NCBI RefSeq assembly: GCF_013694365.1
Contig: NZ_CP059275.1
Coordinates: 1 to 64,000, forward strand
DNA: 64,000 nt
Source of the DNA: Limosilactobacillus reuteri
GTDB taxonomy: Bacteria > Bacillota > Bacilli > Lactobacillales > Lactobacillaceae
Direction of reading: 5' to 3'
Made by a program: the position numbers and the translations under genes. Under the pieces are notes generated by a model, which was given only the letters and a program-made list of their open reading frames with translations, was not told where the DNA came from and did no database searches. Each line of letters starts with the position of its first letter. Position 1 is the first letter of the stretch. Positions 43,598 through 51,827 of the stretch are shown here, piece by piece.

Positions 43598-44125
43598 ATG
43601 AAGAAAATAGGTTTAATATGTGCTGTTGTTCTAACGGGGATGAGCCTGGCAGCGTGCAGTAATCAATCAACTAAAGAGAAGCTTAAGCAATCTGAAGCAT
43701 CGAGTCTTGCTGAAGAATCATCAGATACTTTAGATAAGACTTCAGATGAAGAGCTTTTCAGCGATGACGATGAATCAACTGATGCAACAGAAAATGCAAG
43801 TAATGCTAATGCGGAAACTACTGAAAATAAGTCTAGTACTAGTTCGTTTAGTGCGCCAAGTGTAAATACATCTTCTATTCAATTATCTGGTGGCTCTTCA
43901 GTAAATATTCAAAAGCCACAATTAAATAATTCAACTACTGATCCGACTACTCACAGAGTTCAAGTTGAAACAGCGAAAATACAACATGCTTGGAACGTTA
44001 AAAAAGGTATTGAGAATCCTGATGGAAGTGAAACACAAAACTTCAAAAATTGGGTAGCTAAGCGAGATCAAGCATGGGCTAATGGTCAAAGCATGGCTGA
44101 ATATGATCAAAATCAAAAATATTAA
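43598..44125 (+). CDS. Prophage lipoprotein
   Basis: A 175-residue protein with a signal peptide ending in the lipobox LAAC (Cys20). It has a long low-complexity Ser/Glu/Thr/Asn region (about 30-105) and a small C-terminal domain (HAWNVKKGIENPDGSETQNF, then KNWVAKRDQAWANGQSM). It lies in the lysogenic region, so it is probably expressed in the lysogen. Some phage lipoproteins here block superinfection; that is inference. Confidence 0.7.
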   Translation: MKKIGLICAVVLTGMSLAACSNQSTKEKLKQSEASSLAEESSDTLDKTSDEELFSDDDESTDATENASNANAETTENKSSTSSFSAPSVNTSSIQLSGGSSVNIQKPQLNNSTTDPTTHRVQVETAKIQHAWNVKKGIENPDGSETQNFKNWVAKRDQAWANGQSMAEYDQNQKY

Positions 44126-45991
44126 ATGAAAAAAGAAAATATAGATAATTCAATGATCGATGATAAAACAAAGAATTTAATAAACTACTTTCTAACAAAT
44201 AATTTTCTTGACTATGCCAATGATAAAAACCCTAACCGAGCCTACATAAGCCAATTGTACTTCCCATTTTATAAAAACTTTAAACCATCTAGTACTATAG
44301 ATTTTTCTTTCCCAATAACTGTTCTAGTTGGAAAAAATGGTAGCGGTAAAAGTTCTATTTTACATGCCCTCTATGGATGTCCTTATGGTCCAACAATTGA
44401 ACATTTTTGGTTTTCCACAAGTGTTGATCCTATTGAAGATGGAGACGGAGAACATAGCCATCGTTATGTTTATACGTATAGACAAAAAGGAAAAGATGCA
44501 AAGGTATTATATTACCGAGCATCTCGTCCTGGAACGCAAACTAAGAAGGAAAATATGGATTATTGGGAAACTGGCAAACCTCATGCAGAATATGGTATGG
44601 ACGAAACAAAAAGGTTTCCACCAATGAGGGCAAAAGTTACATATATTGATTTTAGAGAACAATTAAGTGCTTATGACAAATTCTTTTACTTTGGTAATAC
44701 TAATGGTCTCAAAAAGAAGTCAAAGCAAGACTTCATCCGCTTAAAATCTGAATATTTAGATAATGTTCTAAATTCAGATAAGATATATAAAAGTCGAAGT
44801 AAAAAGAAAAATCACAATTCATCTCCTATTTCATTGACTAAACCTGAATTACGCTTTATTTCAATAATTCTTGGTGTTGAATATACTAGCGGGAAACTAG
44901 TTCACCATAATTTTTTTAGAAACGAAGGAGATTCAATTCTTTTAACTAAAGCAGGATTTACTTATACTGAAGCGCATGCTGGTAGTGGAGAATTTGCTGT
45001 AGCTAATTTAGTCCATCAGATTTTTAATCTAAAAAAGAATGAAAATAATTTAATACTATTGGATGAACCCGAAACATCATTATATCCAGGTGCACAAAAA
45101 AGGTTATTATATTTTCTATTAGAAATGACAAAAAAACTCCACTGTCAAATTATAATTGCCACACACTCACAAAATTTTATTTCAGAATTACCTAATTTTG
45201 CAATCAAAGCTATTCATTTTGACAGTACTGAAGGTATTTCATATATTACTAATGGTTGCTCTCCTTCTCGTGTATTTGAAGAACTAGACTTACCTATACC
45301 AAAATGTAATGTCTATACAGAAGATAGAGCAGCCGCACTTTTAGTTCAAGCTGTCGCGAATAACGAGAATATATCAAAATATTTTTCCATATCATATGAA
45401 GGAGATGGAGCAACTTCATTATTAAAAACTTATATTCTTTCTGATAGTTCTGGAAATGGTAATAATAACTACTATATTTTAGATGGTGACATGAAAATTG
45501 ATAAAATTGACGTAGAGAATTTACCAAAAGTTAAATTAGAAGACAAGAACTTTATTAATGATTTATGTAATAATATTTGTGAAAAAATTAGTTTTCCTTC
45601 GTCTAAAGGAAAAGACAATGATTCTAAAGAAGATATTATAAAATATAAAGCACAATTGAAGTATTTACGTTATTTCTATAATCATGTACACTACCTTCCA
45701 AAGTCAACAACACCAGAACAAATTATTAAAGACAGCCAGTTTCTTAAGAGTCTTATTCCTCAAGGATGCGATATAAATGTATCTGAAAATAGACCTATTA
45801 AGGATGTATATTATGATATAGTAAAAGCTAGATTACTTGTTGATAAACCAAATTCTGAACAATATTATGCAGTAATTCAAGAATTAATAGCTAATTGGAT
45901 TCGAAATTATTCAGAATCTCCTGAATACTACAGTATTAAGGATACTTTGTTAGAAATAAAAGAATTTTATGACAAGAGTACAGGGAAGTGA
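44126..45991 (+). CDS. OLD-like ATPase with TOPRIM-like C-terminus
   Basis: A 621-residue protein. The N-terminal ABC/SMC-type ATPase has a Walker A motif VGKNGSGKSS near residue 69, a Walker B motif LILLDEPETSLYPG near 312 and an H-loop IIATHSQNF near 345. The C-terminal part has VYTEDRAAALLVQ near 397 and YYILDGDMKID near 451, resembling the Glu and Asp-x-Asp motifs of TOPRIM nucleases in OLD-family proteins. Many such proteins act in anti-phage defence. Its last four bases GTGA equal the first four of the methyltransferase gene, so the pair is natively coupled. AT-rich codon use suggests separate acquisition. Confidence 0.75.
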   Translation: MKKENIDNSMIDDKTKNLINYFLTNNFLDYANDKNPNRAYISQLYFPFYKNFKPSSTIDFSFPITVLVGKNGSGKSSILHALYGCPYGPTIEHFWFSTSVDPIEDGDGEHSHRYVYTYRQKGKDAKVLYYRASRPGTQTKKENMDYWETGKPHAEYGMDETKRFPPMRAKVTYIDFREQLSAYDKFFYFGNTNGLKKKSKQDFIRLKSEYLDNVLNSDKIYKSRSKKKNHNSSPISLTKPELRFISIILGVEYTSGKLVHHNFFRNEGDSILLTKAGFTYTEAHAGSGEFAVANLVHQIFNLKKNENNLILLDEPETSLYPGAQKRLLYFLLEMTKKLHCQIIIATHSQNFISELPNFAIKAIHFDSTEGISYITNGCSPSRVFEELDLPIPKCNVYTEDRAAALLVQAVANNENISKYFSISYEGDGATSLLKTYILSDSSGNGNNNYYILDGDMKIDKIDVENLPKVKLEDKNFINDLCNNICEKISFPSSKGKDNDSKEDIIKYKAQLKYLRYFYNHVHYLPKSTTPEQIIKDSQFLKSLIPQGCDINVSENRPIKDVYYDIVKARLLVDKPNSEQYYAVIQELIANWIRNYSESPEYYSIKDTLLEIKEFYDKSTGK

Positions 45992-47020
45992 GTGAACTTA
46001 AGTATGGAGAAAAAGTTACAAGCAATAGACCTTTTTTCAGGATGTGGCGGATTAAGTGTAGGGTTAGAATCGGCTGGAATAAAAGTATCTTATGCTGTTG
46101 AACTTGATCCAAAAATCGCTAATTCCTACGAAGAAAATCATAAAAATACGACTATGATTAATAAAAACATCCGAGAAATTTCAGATGATGAATTTAAAAA
46201 GATAGGCAAAAACATCAATATAGTTGCTGGATGTCCACCATGCCAAGGTTTTACTAAAATCAATCGAAACAACATAAGGTCAAAATTCAATGATGACAGA
46301 AACACTCTCATACTGGACTACTTTAGAGCTATTAAAGATATTCTGCCTGATTTTATCTTAATGGAAAATGTTCCAGAAATAGTAAAGTTCGATAAATTTC
46401 ATTATGTTGTTAACGAATTAGAAAAAATTGGCTATAGTATTAGCTATCAAATTATCAATGTCAATGACTTTGGAGTTCCTCAAAATAGACGCCGGCTAAT
46501 TTTAGTTGGTTCAAGAATACGAAAAGTAAATTTACCTACTTTCCAAGCACAAAAGAAAATGACTGTCAAAGACGCTATTGGCAATTTAGATAAAAAAATC
46601 AATTCTAAAGACCCACTGCAAAGTATCTATTCACATCATACAGAAAGAATACTGAAAATAATAAAAATGATTCCTAAAGATGGTGGCAGTAGAACTGATC
46701 TACCAAAAAAATATTGGCTTGCCTGCCATAAAAAAGCAAACGTTGGTTTTAGGGACGTATATGGACGGATGAGTTGGAATAAGCCCTCTCCTACTATTAC
46801 AGGTGGATGTCTTTCACCTTCCAAAGGACGGTTTCTGCATCCTACCCAAAATAGAAGTATTAGTATACGCGAAGCTCTACTATTACAAGGATTTCCTAAA
46901 GACTACAAGCTTAATCCAGAATACTCCAAAACTCTTCTGGCACAAATGGTTGGTAATGCAATACCACCACAAGTTGCTAAAGCTCAGGGAGAATATATTA
47001 AATCTATTCTACGTGAATAG
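45992..47020 (+). CDS. DNA cytosine-5 methyltransferase
   Basis: A 342-residue C5 methylase with all main motifs: I, DLFSGCGGLSVGLESAG; IV, GCPPCQGFTKINR with the catalytic Cys; VI, ENVPEIV; VIII, QNRRRLILVGS; and X, QMVGNAIPPQVAKAQG. The target recognition region (about 190-270) is short, and specificity is unknown. The displayed start is GTG; an ATG follows at codon 5. No separate restriction endonuclease is recognisable next to it, while an OLD-like ATPase precedes it with a native 4-base overlap. It could be a defence pair or an anti-restriction methylase. Confidence 0.9.
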   Translation: MNLSMEKKLQAIDLFSGCGGLSVGLESAGIKVSYAVELDPKIANSYEENHKNTTMINKNIREISDDEFKKIGKNINIVAGCPPCQGFTKINRNNIRSKFNDDRNTLILDYFRAIKDILPDFILMENVPEIVKFDKFHYVVNELEKIGYSISYQIINVNDFGVPQNRRRLILVGSRIRKVNLPTFQAQKKMTVKDAIGNLDKKINSKDPLQSIYSHHTERILKIIKMIPKDGGSRTDLPKKYWLACHKKANVGFRDVYGRMSWNKPSPTITGGCLSPSKGRFLHPTQNRSISIREALLLQGFPKDYKLNPEYSKTLLAQMVGNAIPPQVAKAQGEYIKSILRE

Positions 47021-47338
47021 ATGAATAAAAACGAATTACTAGAATACATTGACACTAACTCATCAGCAATCACAATTTTCAAAGACAAAGTGCGTAATGA
47101 TCAAGAAGCCAAAAATAAAAAGCGCCAACCCGCTAAGCGATGGAACGAAGCAAAGATTGAGCGCCAAGTGGATAAATTTACTGATGAGTTCATTGGTAGC
47201 GTCTATGACAAGATTTCTAAAGGACTTAAGGCGAATCGAAACACCCCTGCTCAAGAATGGATTAATTTTATTGAAACTAACGAAATTTTAGATAGCCTTG
47301 AAGAATCCGTTAGCATGATGGAGATTGGAGAAGATTAG
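47021..47338 (+). CDS. Small protein downstream of methyltransferase
   Basis: A 105-residue charged helical protein (KRQPAKRWNEAKIERQVDKF, ending SVSMMEIGED). It lies between methyltransferase and integrase. No family is recognised. It may be a third member of the ATPase/methyltransferase unit or belong to the integration module. Confidence 0.55.
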   Translation: MNKNELLEYIDTNSSAITIFKDKVRNDQEAKNKKRQPAKRWNEAKIERQVDKFTDEFIGSVYDKISKGLKANRNTPAQEWINFIETNEILDSLEESVSMMEIGED

Positions 47339-48463
47339 ATGTGGGTGGAAAAACGTGCCGATGATAACTACAAATTTATCGAAAGGTATAAGGATCCATT
47401 AACTGGTAACCTTAGGAAAGTATCTATCTTTTTTGAAAAGAATACAAATTCTACACGTAAAAAAGCGCAAATGGCATTAGAGAAAGAGATTCATCAAAGA
47501 CTAGCCAAAATTCAAGATGGAACTATCAAAGAAGGAATTACGCTAGGACAGGTTATCAAAGAATGGGAGCCAATATATAAACAACAAGTCAGGAGTACGA
47601 CTTGGCAATCATATTTAGTGGCAAAAAAGCATATCGAAAAATACATTGGCAATGATGTTCAAGTAAGTAAGATTACACCTAAATATCTTATTCATATTTA
47701 TGAAGATATGCTTTACAAACATGGGTATAATAATCCAACTGTAAAAAGCGTTGAGTTTAAAATGAATAATATTTTACGATTTGCTTTCCGTCGTGATTAT
47801 ATTGCGAATCAACCACCAAAGTTACTACCGGTAGAATGGAAAAAGAATAAAGCAAACGATGTCGGAAAAAAATTTCTTGATCAAGATGAGTTACCATACG
47901 TTTTAAGCGAAATTGAAAAACTTAATCCTTTATATGAACAGATCTTTGATTGGCAATATTTAACCGGTATGCGTATCGGAGAAGTGCTTGCGTTAAGAGT
48001 CAAAGATATTAAGAAGAAAAGTGGAATCTACTATGCAAGTGTTTCAGGAACGTTAGACTATTCTGCAAACAAAGTTAGCGAATACGTACGCCAACCAATG
48101 CCTAAAAATGATTCTAGTTTCCGAGATGTTAAACTTTCTTCTGATGCCCTTGAAATTTATAAGCATAGAAAAAAAGGTAAACATAAAGACGATTTCCTTT
48201 TTCAAGATAATCATCAATGGTTTACCTTTACTAGATTAAATGCTAGTTTACGAAAAGTTAAACATGATTTGAAACTAGATAAGCAACTTACTACTCATAC
48301 ATTTAGGCATACTCACGTTTCAAAATTAGCTGAACTGGGAATGCCATTATATATCATACAAGATCGAGTAGGTCATAAGGACGCCGAAACGACTAGAGAA
48401 GTATATCTCCACGTTACTCAAAATGCTCGAAAAAAATACGATGATTTACTAGACAAATTATAA
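47339..48463 (+). CDS. int: Prophage tyrosine-type integrase
   Basis: A 374-residue tyrosine recombinase. The N-terminal arm-binding domain and SAM-like core-binding domain (about 60-160) precede the catalytic domain. That domain has LTGMRIGEVLALR with the first Arg, TTHTFRHTHVSKLAELGMP with HxxR, VGHKD, and a C-terminal REVYLHVT with the nucleophilic Tyr. It catalyses site-specific insertion and excision. It is the last prophage gene, next to host rlmL-like DNA. The attachment site was lost with the intergenic DNA. Confidence 0.93.
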   Translation: MWVEKRADDNYKFIERYKDPLTGNLRKVSIFFEKNTNSTRKKAQMALEKEIHQRLAKIQDGTIKEGITLGQVIKEWEPIYKQQVRSTTWQSYLVAKKHIEKYIGNDVQVSKITPKYLIHIYEDMLYKHGYNNPTVKSVEFKMNNILRFAFRRDYIANQPPKLLPVEWKKNKANDVGKKFLDQDELPYVLSEIEKLNPLYEQIFDWQYLTGMRIGEVLALRVKDIKKKSGIYYASVSGTLDYSANKVSEYVRQPMPKNDSSFRDVKLSSDALEIYKHRKKGKHKDDFLFQDNHQWFTFTRLNASLRKVKHDLKLDKQLTTHTFRHTHVSKLAELGMPLYIIQDRVGHKDAETTREVYLHVTQNARKKYDDLLDKL

Positions 48464-49618
48464 GTGCAAACATATCAGTTAATTGCTACTGCTGCTGCAG
48501 GTATTGAAGCATTAGTAGGAAAAGAACTAAGAGATCTTGGCTATGAAGTCAAAGTAGAAAATGGTCGGGTGCGTTTTCAAGGGACAATGAAGGATGTCAT
48601 TCGGACTAATCTCTGGCTACGGACCGCAGACCGAGTAAAAATTGTTGTTGGTGAATTCGATGCTCGGTCTTTTGAAGAATTGTTTGATCGTACTGAAAAC
48701 ATTGCATGGGAAGATTTGTTACCAATTGACGCGAATTTCCCAGTGGAAGGAAAAAGTCATAACTCACAATTGCATAATGTGCCAAGTGTTCAAGCAATCA
48801 CTAAAAAGGCGATTGTTCAACGCCTCAGTAATGCATACCACCGTCGGACTCGCTTAGCCGAAACTGGTGCCACTTACCCGTTAGAAGTAGCGATTAATAA
48901 AGACCATGTTCTTCTTACGTTAGATACTAGTGGAGAAGGGCTTTTTAAGCGTGGATATCGTAAAAATAAAGGTGGAGCACCGTTGAAGGAAAATATGGCA
49001 GCCGCCTTGGTGATGCTGGCTTACTGGTTCCCAGATAATCCATTTGTCGATCCTGTATGTGGTTCGGGAACGATTCCAATCGAAGCCGCATTATACGGTC
49101 ATAATATTGCGCCGGGCATCAACCGTTCATTTATTAGTGAACAATGGGTTAACTTAGTTCCAGATGGTTTATCTGATGAAGTTCGGGATGAAGCCGATTC
49201 CTTAGCAAATTATGATATCGAATTAGATATCCACGGATATGATATTGATCAGAATATGATTGATATTGCTCAAGAAAATTCTCGTGCGGCAGGATTAACT
49301 CACGATATTACGTTTAAGCAATTAGCCGTAAAAGACTGGCAAACAAGCGAAGTTAATGGAGTTATCGTTGCTAATCCGCCATATGGTGAACGGTTAAGTG
49401 ATAAGGAATCAGTTCATGAACTTTACCGGCAGATGGGTGAGTTATATCGTCCATTAACCACATGGAGTAAATATATTTTGACGGCTGATATGGAATTTGA
49501 AAATTATTATGGCGCACCCGCTACCAAGCGTCGTAAACTTTATAATGGTGCTTTACGAACAGATCTCTACCAATATTGGGGCAAAAAAGATCGCTCCAAG
49601 ATCAAATCCCTTAAATAG
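48464..49618 (+). CDS. RlmL-like rRNA guanine methyltransferase (YpsC)
   Basis: A 384-residue THUMP-domain methyltransferase. The N-terminal THUMP region (about 50-160) is followed by the UPF0020 catalytic domain, with DPVCGSGTIPIEAALYG near 186 and the catalytic NPPYGERL near 306. Such proteins make N2-methylguanosine in 23S rRNA. Neighbours gpsB and ypsA agree with the ypsC locus of Bacillus. The start is GTG. Confidence 0.88.
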   Translation: MQTYQLIATAAAGIEALVGKELRDLGYEVKVENGRVRFQGTMKDVIRTNLWLRTADRVKIVVGEFDARSFEELFDRTENIAWEDLLPIDANFPVEGKSHNSQLHNVPSVQAITKKAIVQRLSNAYHRRTRLAETGATYPLEVAINKDHVLLTLDTSGEGLFKRGYRKNKGGAPLKENMAAALVMLAYWFPDNPFVDPVCGSGTIPIEAALYGHNIAPGINRSFISEQWVNLVPDGLSDEVRDEADSLANYDIELDIHGYDIDQNMIDIAQENSRAAGLTHDITFKQLAVKDWQTSEVNGVIVANPPYGERLSDKESVHELYRQMGELYRPLTTWSKYILTADMEFENYYGAPATKRRKLYNGALRTDLYQYWGKKDRSKIKSLK

Positions 49619-49781
49619 AGGAAGCGAGACAGAAGTCACTTGTTACTTTGTTTTTCGACGCGAAGCTAGCCTCTGGGAGACCTCGCAAGCAACAATAGGC
49701 CTCCAATGTTTGGCTTTTTTGCCGGACGTTGGAGGCCATTGTTGTACTGCGTATTTGCTTTTTATGAAAGTAACTTAACTT
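49619..49781 (+). ncRNA. Structured RNA of unknown class
   Basis: A 163-base stretch without start codon or plausible protein, again kept among joined genes. It folds into a long apical hairpin: 49691-49696 pairs with 49738-49743, 49698-49706 with 49729-49737, and 49707-49714 with 49721-49728, around a T6 loop. An outer stem joins 49642-49649 with 49767-49774. The closing stem, bulged middle and long apical stem recall 6S RNA, but the length is on the short side and no signature was checked. In Bacillus the rnpB gene lies in this neighbourhood; the sequence here does not resemble RNase P RNA. Confidence 0.45.
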
Positions 49782-50276
49782 ATGTCACAATCCCTTTTTA
49801 TGGATAATAAGAGAATAAAAATTGTATATATGTCGTTTTCTGGGAATGTACGGTCATTTACTCATCGGCTTCAAGAATACGCAACGCAACAACATCATTT
49901 GAATAATGAAAATCCTTTAGTCGATTTATTGGAGATTTCAGAGGAGACACTTCCGACTGAAAGCGATAGTAAATTTTTTGTTTTACTACCAACATATATG
50001 ATTGGTGGAAGTAGATTTACGCCGACATTAACAGAGATTTTAACAACACCAATGCACGATTATTTGGAAAGCTATAACAATGTTAAATGTTGTGCGGGAA
50101 TAATTGGCAGTGGGAACTTAACCTTAGGGAAGATGTATGTAATAACTGCCAAGACATACGCCAAAGAATATGGTTTGCCTTTATTGGACGCATTTGAATC
50201 TCGTGGCACCACCTGGGACATAGAACGCGTTTATAAAATATTAACTGATAAAGTAAATGAGAATTCATTAATGTAG
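49782..50276 (+). CDS. nrdI: NrdI-like flavodoxin
   Basis: A 164-residue protein with the NrdI pattern: VYMSFSGNVRSF near residue 16 (FMN phosphate-binding loop), the TYMIGGSRF segment, and GIIGSGNLTLGKMY near 110. NrdI supplies the oxidant that assembles the dimanganese-tyrosyl cofactor of class Ib ribonucleotide reductase. The Met at residue 8 is an alternative start. No nrdE/F genes are nearby. Confidence 0.8.
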   Translation: MSQSLFMDNKRIKIVYMSFSGNVRSFTHRLQEYATQQHHLNNENPLVDLLEISEETLPTESDSKFFVLLPTYMIGGSRFTPTLTEILTTPMHDYLESYNNVKCCAGIIGSGNLTLGKMYVITAKTYAKEYGLPLLDAFESRGTTWDIERVYKILTDKVNENSLM

Positions 50277-50639
50277 TTGGATAACATAAAATTTACTCCA
50301 CAAGATATTTTGCACAAGCAATTTAAGGAGAGAAATATTGGCAAAGGCTACGATGAAGCGGATGTTGATGCTTTCTTAGATGATGTTATTAAAGACTACG
50401 ACACCTATAACAAAGAACTTGAACGTTTAAATGATGAAAACGAACGTTTGAGAGCAAAGGTTGATGAATTAAATCGTCAAGTAGAAGTTGGTTCATCTAT
50501 GAGTAGCCAAACTACTTCCCGACAACCTGTATCGAGCGCTACAAATATGGATATTTTAAAGCGTCTATCTAATCTAGAACGTCGTGTATTTGGTTCACAG
50601 TTAGATGGTAATGATAATAATGACTCACATTTGCTTTAG
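50277..50639 (+). CDS. gpsB: Cell division protein GpsB
   Basis: A 120-residue DivIVA-related coiled-coil protein that recruits PBPs to the division site and lateral wall. The N-terminal membrane-binding motif ([20 protein letters not shown]) and the [14 protein letters not shown] helix are diagnostic, and the C-terminal helix [13 protein letters not shown] is the trimerisation domain. The start is TTG. The pattern gpsB-ypsA next to recU-ponA matches Bacillus. Confidence 0.92.
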   Translation: MDNIKFTPQDILHKQFKERNIGKGYDEADVDAFLDDVIKDYDTYNKELERLNDENERLRAKVDELNRQVEVGSSMSSQTTSRQPVSSATNMDILKRLSNLERRVFGSQLDGNDNNDSHLL

Positions 50640-51212
50640 ATGAAGAGATTATGGATTACTGGCTATCGAAGTTACGAACTAAATATATTTAAGGATGATG
50701 ATCCCAAAGTTCAAGTAATAAAAGAGGTGCTAAAAAAATATTTAAGGGCTCAATTAGAATTAAATGATGATGAATTTTGGGTAATAACTGGACCACAAAT
50801 GGGAACGGAAAGATGGGGACTTGAAGCTGCTTTAGAATTCCAAGCGGATTTTCCACAATTAAAAACAGCTTTAATGTTTCCTTTTGCAGAATTTGGTAAG
50901 CAATGGAATGAAAGTAATCAGTTGAAGCTGACAAATATTACCCAGCAAGTTGATTTTTTTGCTAATGTTTCAGATAAACCTTATCAATCGCCACAACAAT
51001 TACGGAATTATCAGCAGTTTATGCTTACCCATACTGATGAGGCTTTTCTTCTTTACGATCCAGAGTATGAAGGAAAAACTAAGTATGATTATGAGACGAT
51101 TCAAAAATATATAGAAGAAAGTGAGTATTCGATGACGCTTGTTGATTTTGATGAACTTCAAGAAGAGGCAGAAGAATGGGCCGAGCGTCAAAGGGAAAAA
51201 GATGAATTTTAA
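50640..51212 (+). CDS. ypsA: YpsA / DUF1273 SLOG-family protein
   Basis: A 190-residue Rossmann-like protein of the SLOG superfamily. The start MKRLWITGYRSYELNIF, the VITGPQMGTERWGLEAAL segment and the end FLLYDPEYEGKTKY are typical. Relatives influence cell division in Bacillus and Staphylococcus, and the fold binds nucleotide-like ligands. Natively it is expected to be divergent from recU. Confidence 0.9.
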   Translation: MKRLWITGYRSYELNIFKDDDPKVQVIKEVLKKYLRAQLELNDDEFWVITGPQMGTERWGLEAALEFQADFPQLKTALMFPFAEFGKQWNESNQLKLTNITQQVDFFANVSDKPYQSPQQLRNYQQFMLTHTDEAFLLYDPEYEGKTKYDYETIQKYIEESEYSMTLVDFDELQEEAEEWAERQREKDEF

Positions 51213-51827
51213 GTGACCATTCACTATCCCAATGGTCAGCAACCTGTACAACACTATAATACACATAATGAATTACCGACACCACATCAATCTATTTATG
51301 CCAAACGTGGGATGTCATTAGAGGATGAGATCAATCATAGTAATCATTACTATTTGGCTCGCCATATTGCTGTTATTCATAAAAAGCCTACCCCTATTCA
51401 GCTTGTAAAAGTTGATTACCCCAAGCGGAGTGCGGCTGTTATTAAAGAAGCATATTTTCGGCGACCATCAACTACTGATTACAATGGAGTGTACCGTGGA
51501 TACTACATTGATTTTGATGCTAAAGAAACACGTAATAAAAATTCTTTTCCATTAAAGAACTTTCATCCCCACCAAATTCAACATATGCGTGAATGTGTAG
51601 CACAGGGAGGAATTTGTTTTGCTTTCATTAAATTTACGGAGCTTGACCTGCTATACCTGCTTCCCGCTTCCAACCTGTTTAAATATTGGGACCAACAGCA
51701 AAATGGCGGCCGTAAATCAATTTTGAGAACTGATATCGCTAAAGAAGGCTATCAAATTCATTATCAACTCAATCCGCGTTTACCATATTTAAACGCTGTT
51801 GATAAAATAATTGCTGCAAAAGCGTAA
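51213..51827 (+). CDS. recU: Holliday junction resolvase RecU
   Basis: A 204-residue endonuclease. The N-terminal region ([22 protein letters not shown]) and the catalytic [19 protein letters not shown] core with Asp and Glu-x-Lys are conserved. It resolves junctions and modulates RecA. It is followed by ponA, with which it forms an operon in Firmicutes. The start is GTG. Confidence 0.93.
   Translation: MTIHYPNGQQPVQHYNTHNELPTPHQSIYAKRGMSLEDEINHSNHYYLARHIAVIHKKPTPIQLVKVDYPKRSAAVIKEAYFRRPSTTDYNGVYRGYYIDFDAKETRNKNSFPLKNFHPHQIQHMRECVAQGGICFAFIKFTELDLLYLLPASNLFKYWDQQQNGGRKSILRTDIAKEGYQIHYQLNPRLPYLNAVDKIIAAKA

Larger units (their letters stand above)
7642..48463. mobile_element. Complete siphovirus-type prophage (genes only)
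   Basis: The block holds every module of a temperate Lactobacillus siphophage: lysis, tail, head-tail joining, capsid, packaging, late regulator, recombination and replication, immunity, cargo and integrase. Displayed order is the reverse of the lytic transcription order. Duplicated overlaps prove that the lytic genes are natively on the other strand, while the cI/immA overlap shows that this part of the immunity module natively reads left to right. Intergenic DNA has been dropped, so the att core, operators and packaging site cannot be located. No structural gene is visibly broken, so the phage may be functional. Confidence 0.93.

Noticed and set aside
7642..48463. Prophage attachment sites attL/attR
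   Set aside because: The flanking intergenic sequences are missing, and no convincing shared core could be read between the two prophage edges.
49497..49778. A 93-residue ORF overlapping the end of the rlmL-like gene
   Set aside because: It is a shadow frame of a well-supported gene that runs through the structured RNA; no start signal or protein-like composition.
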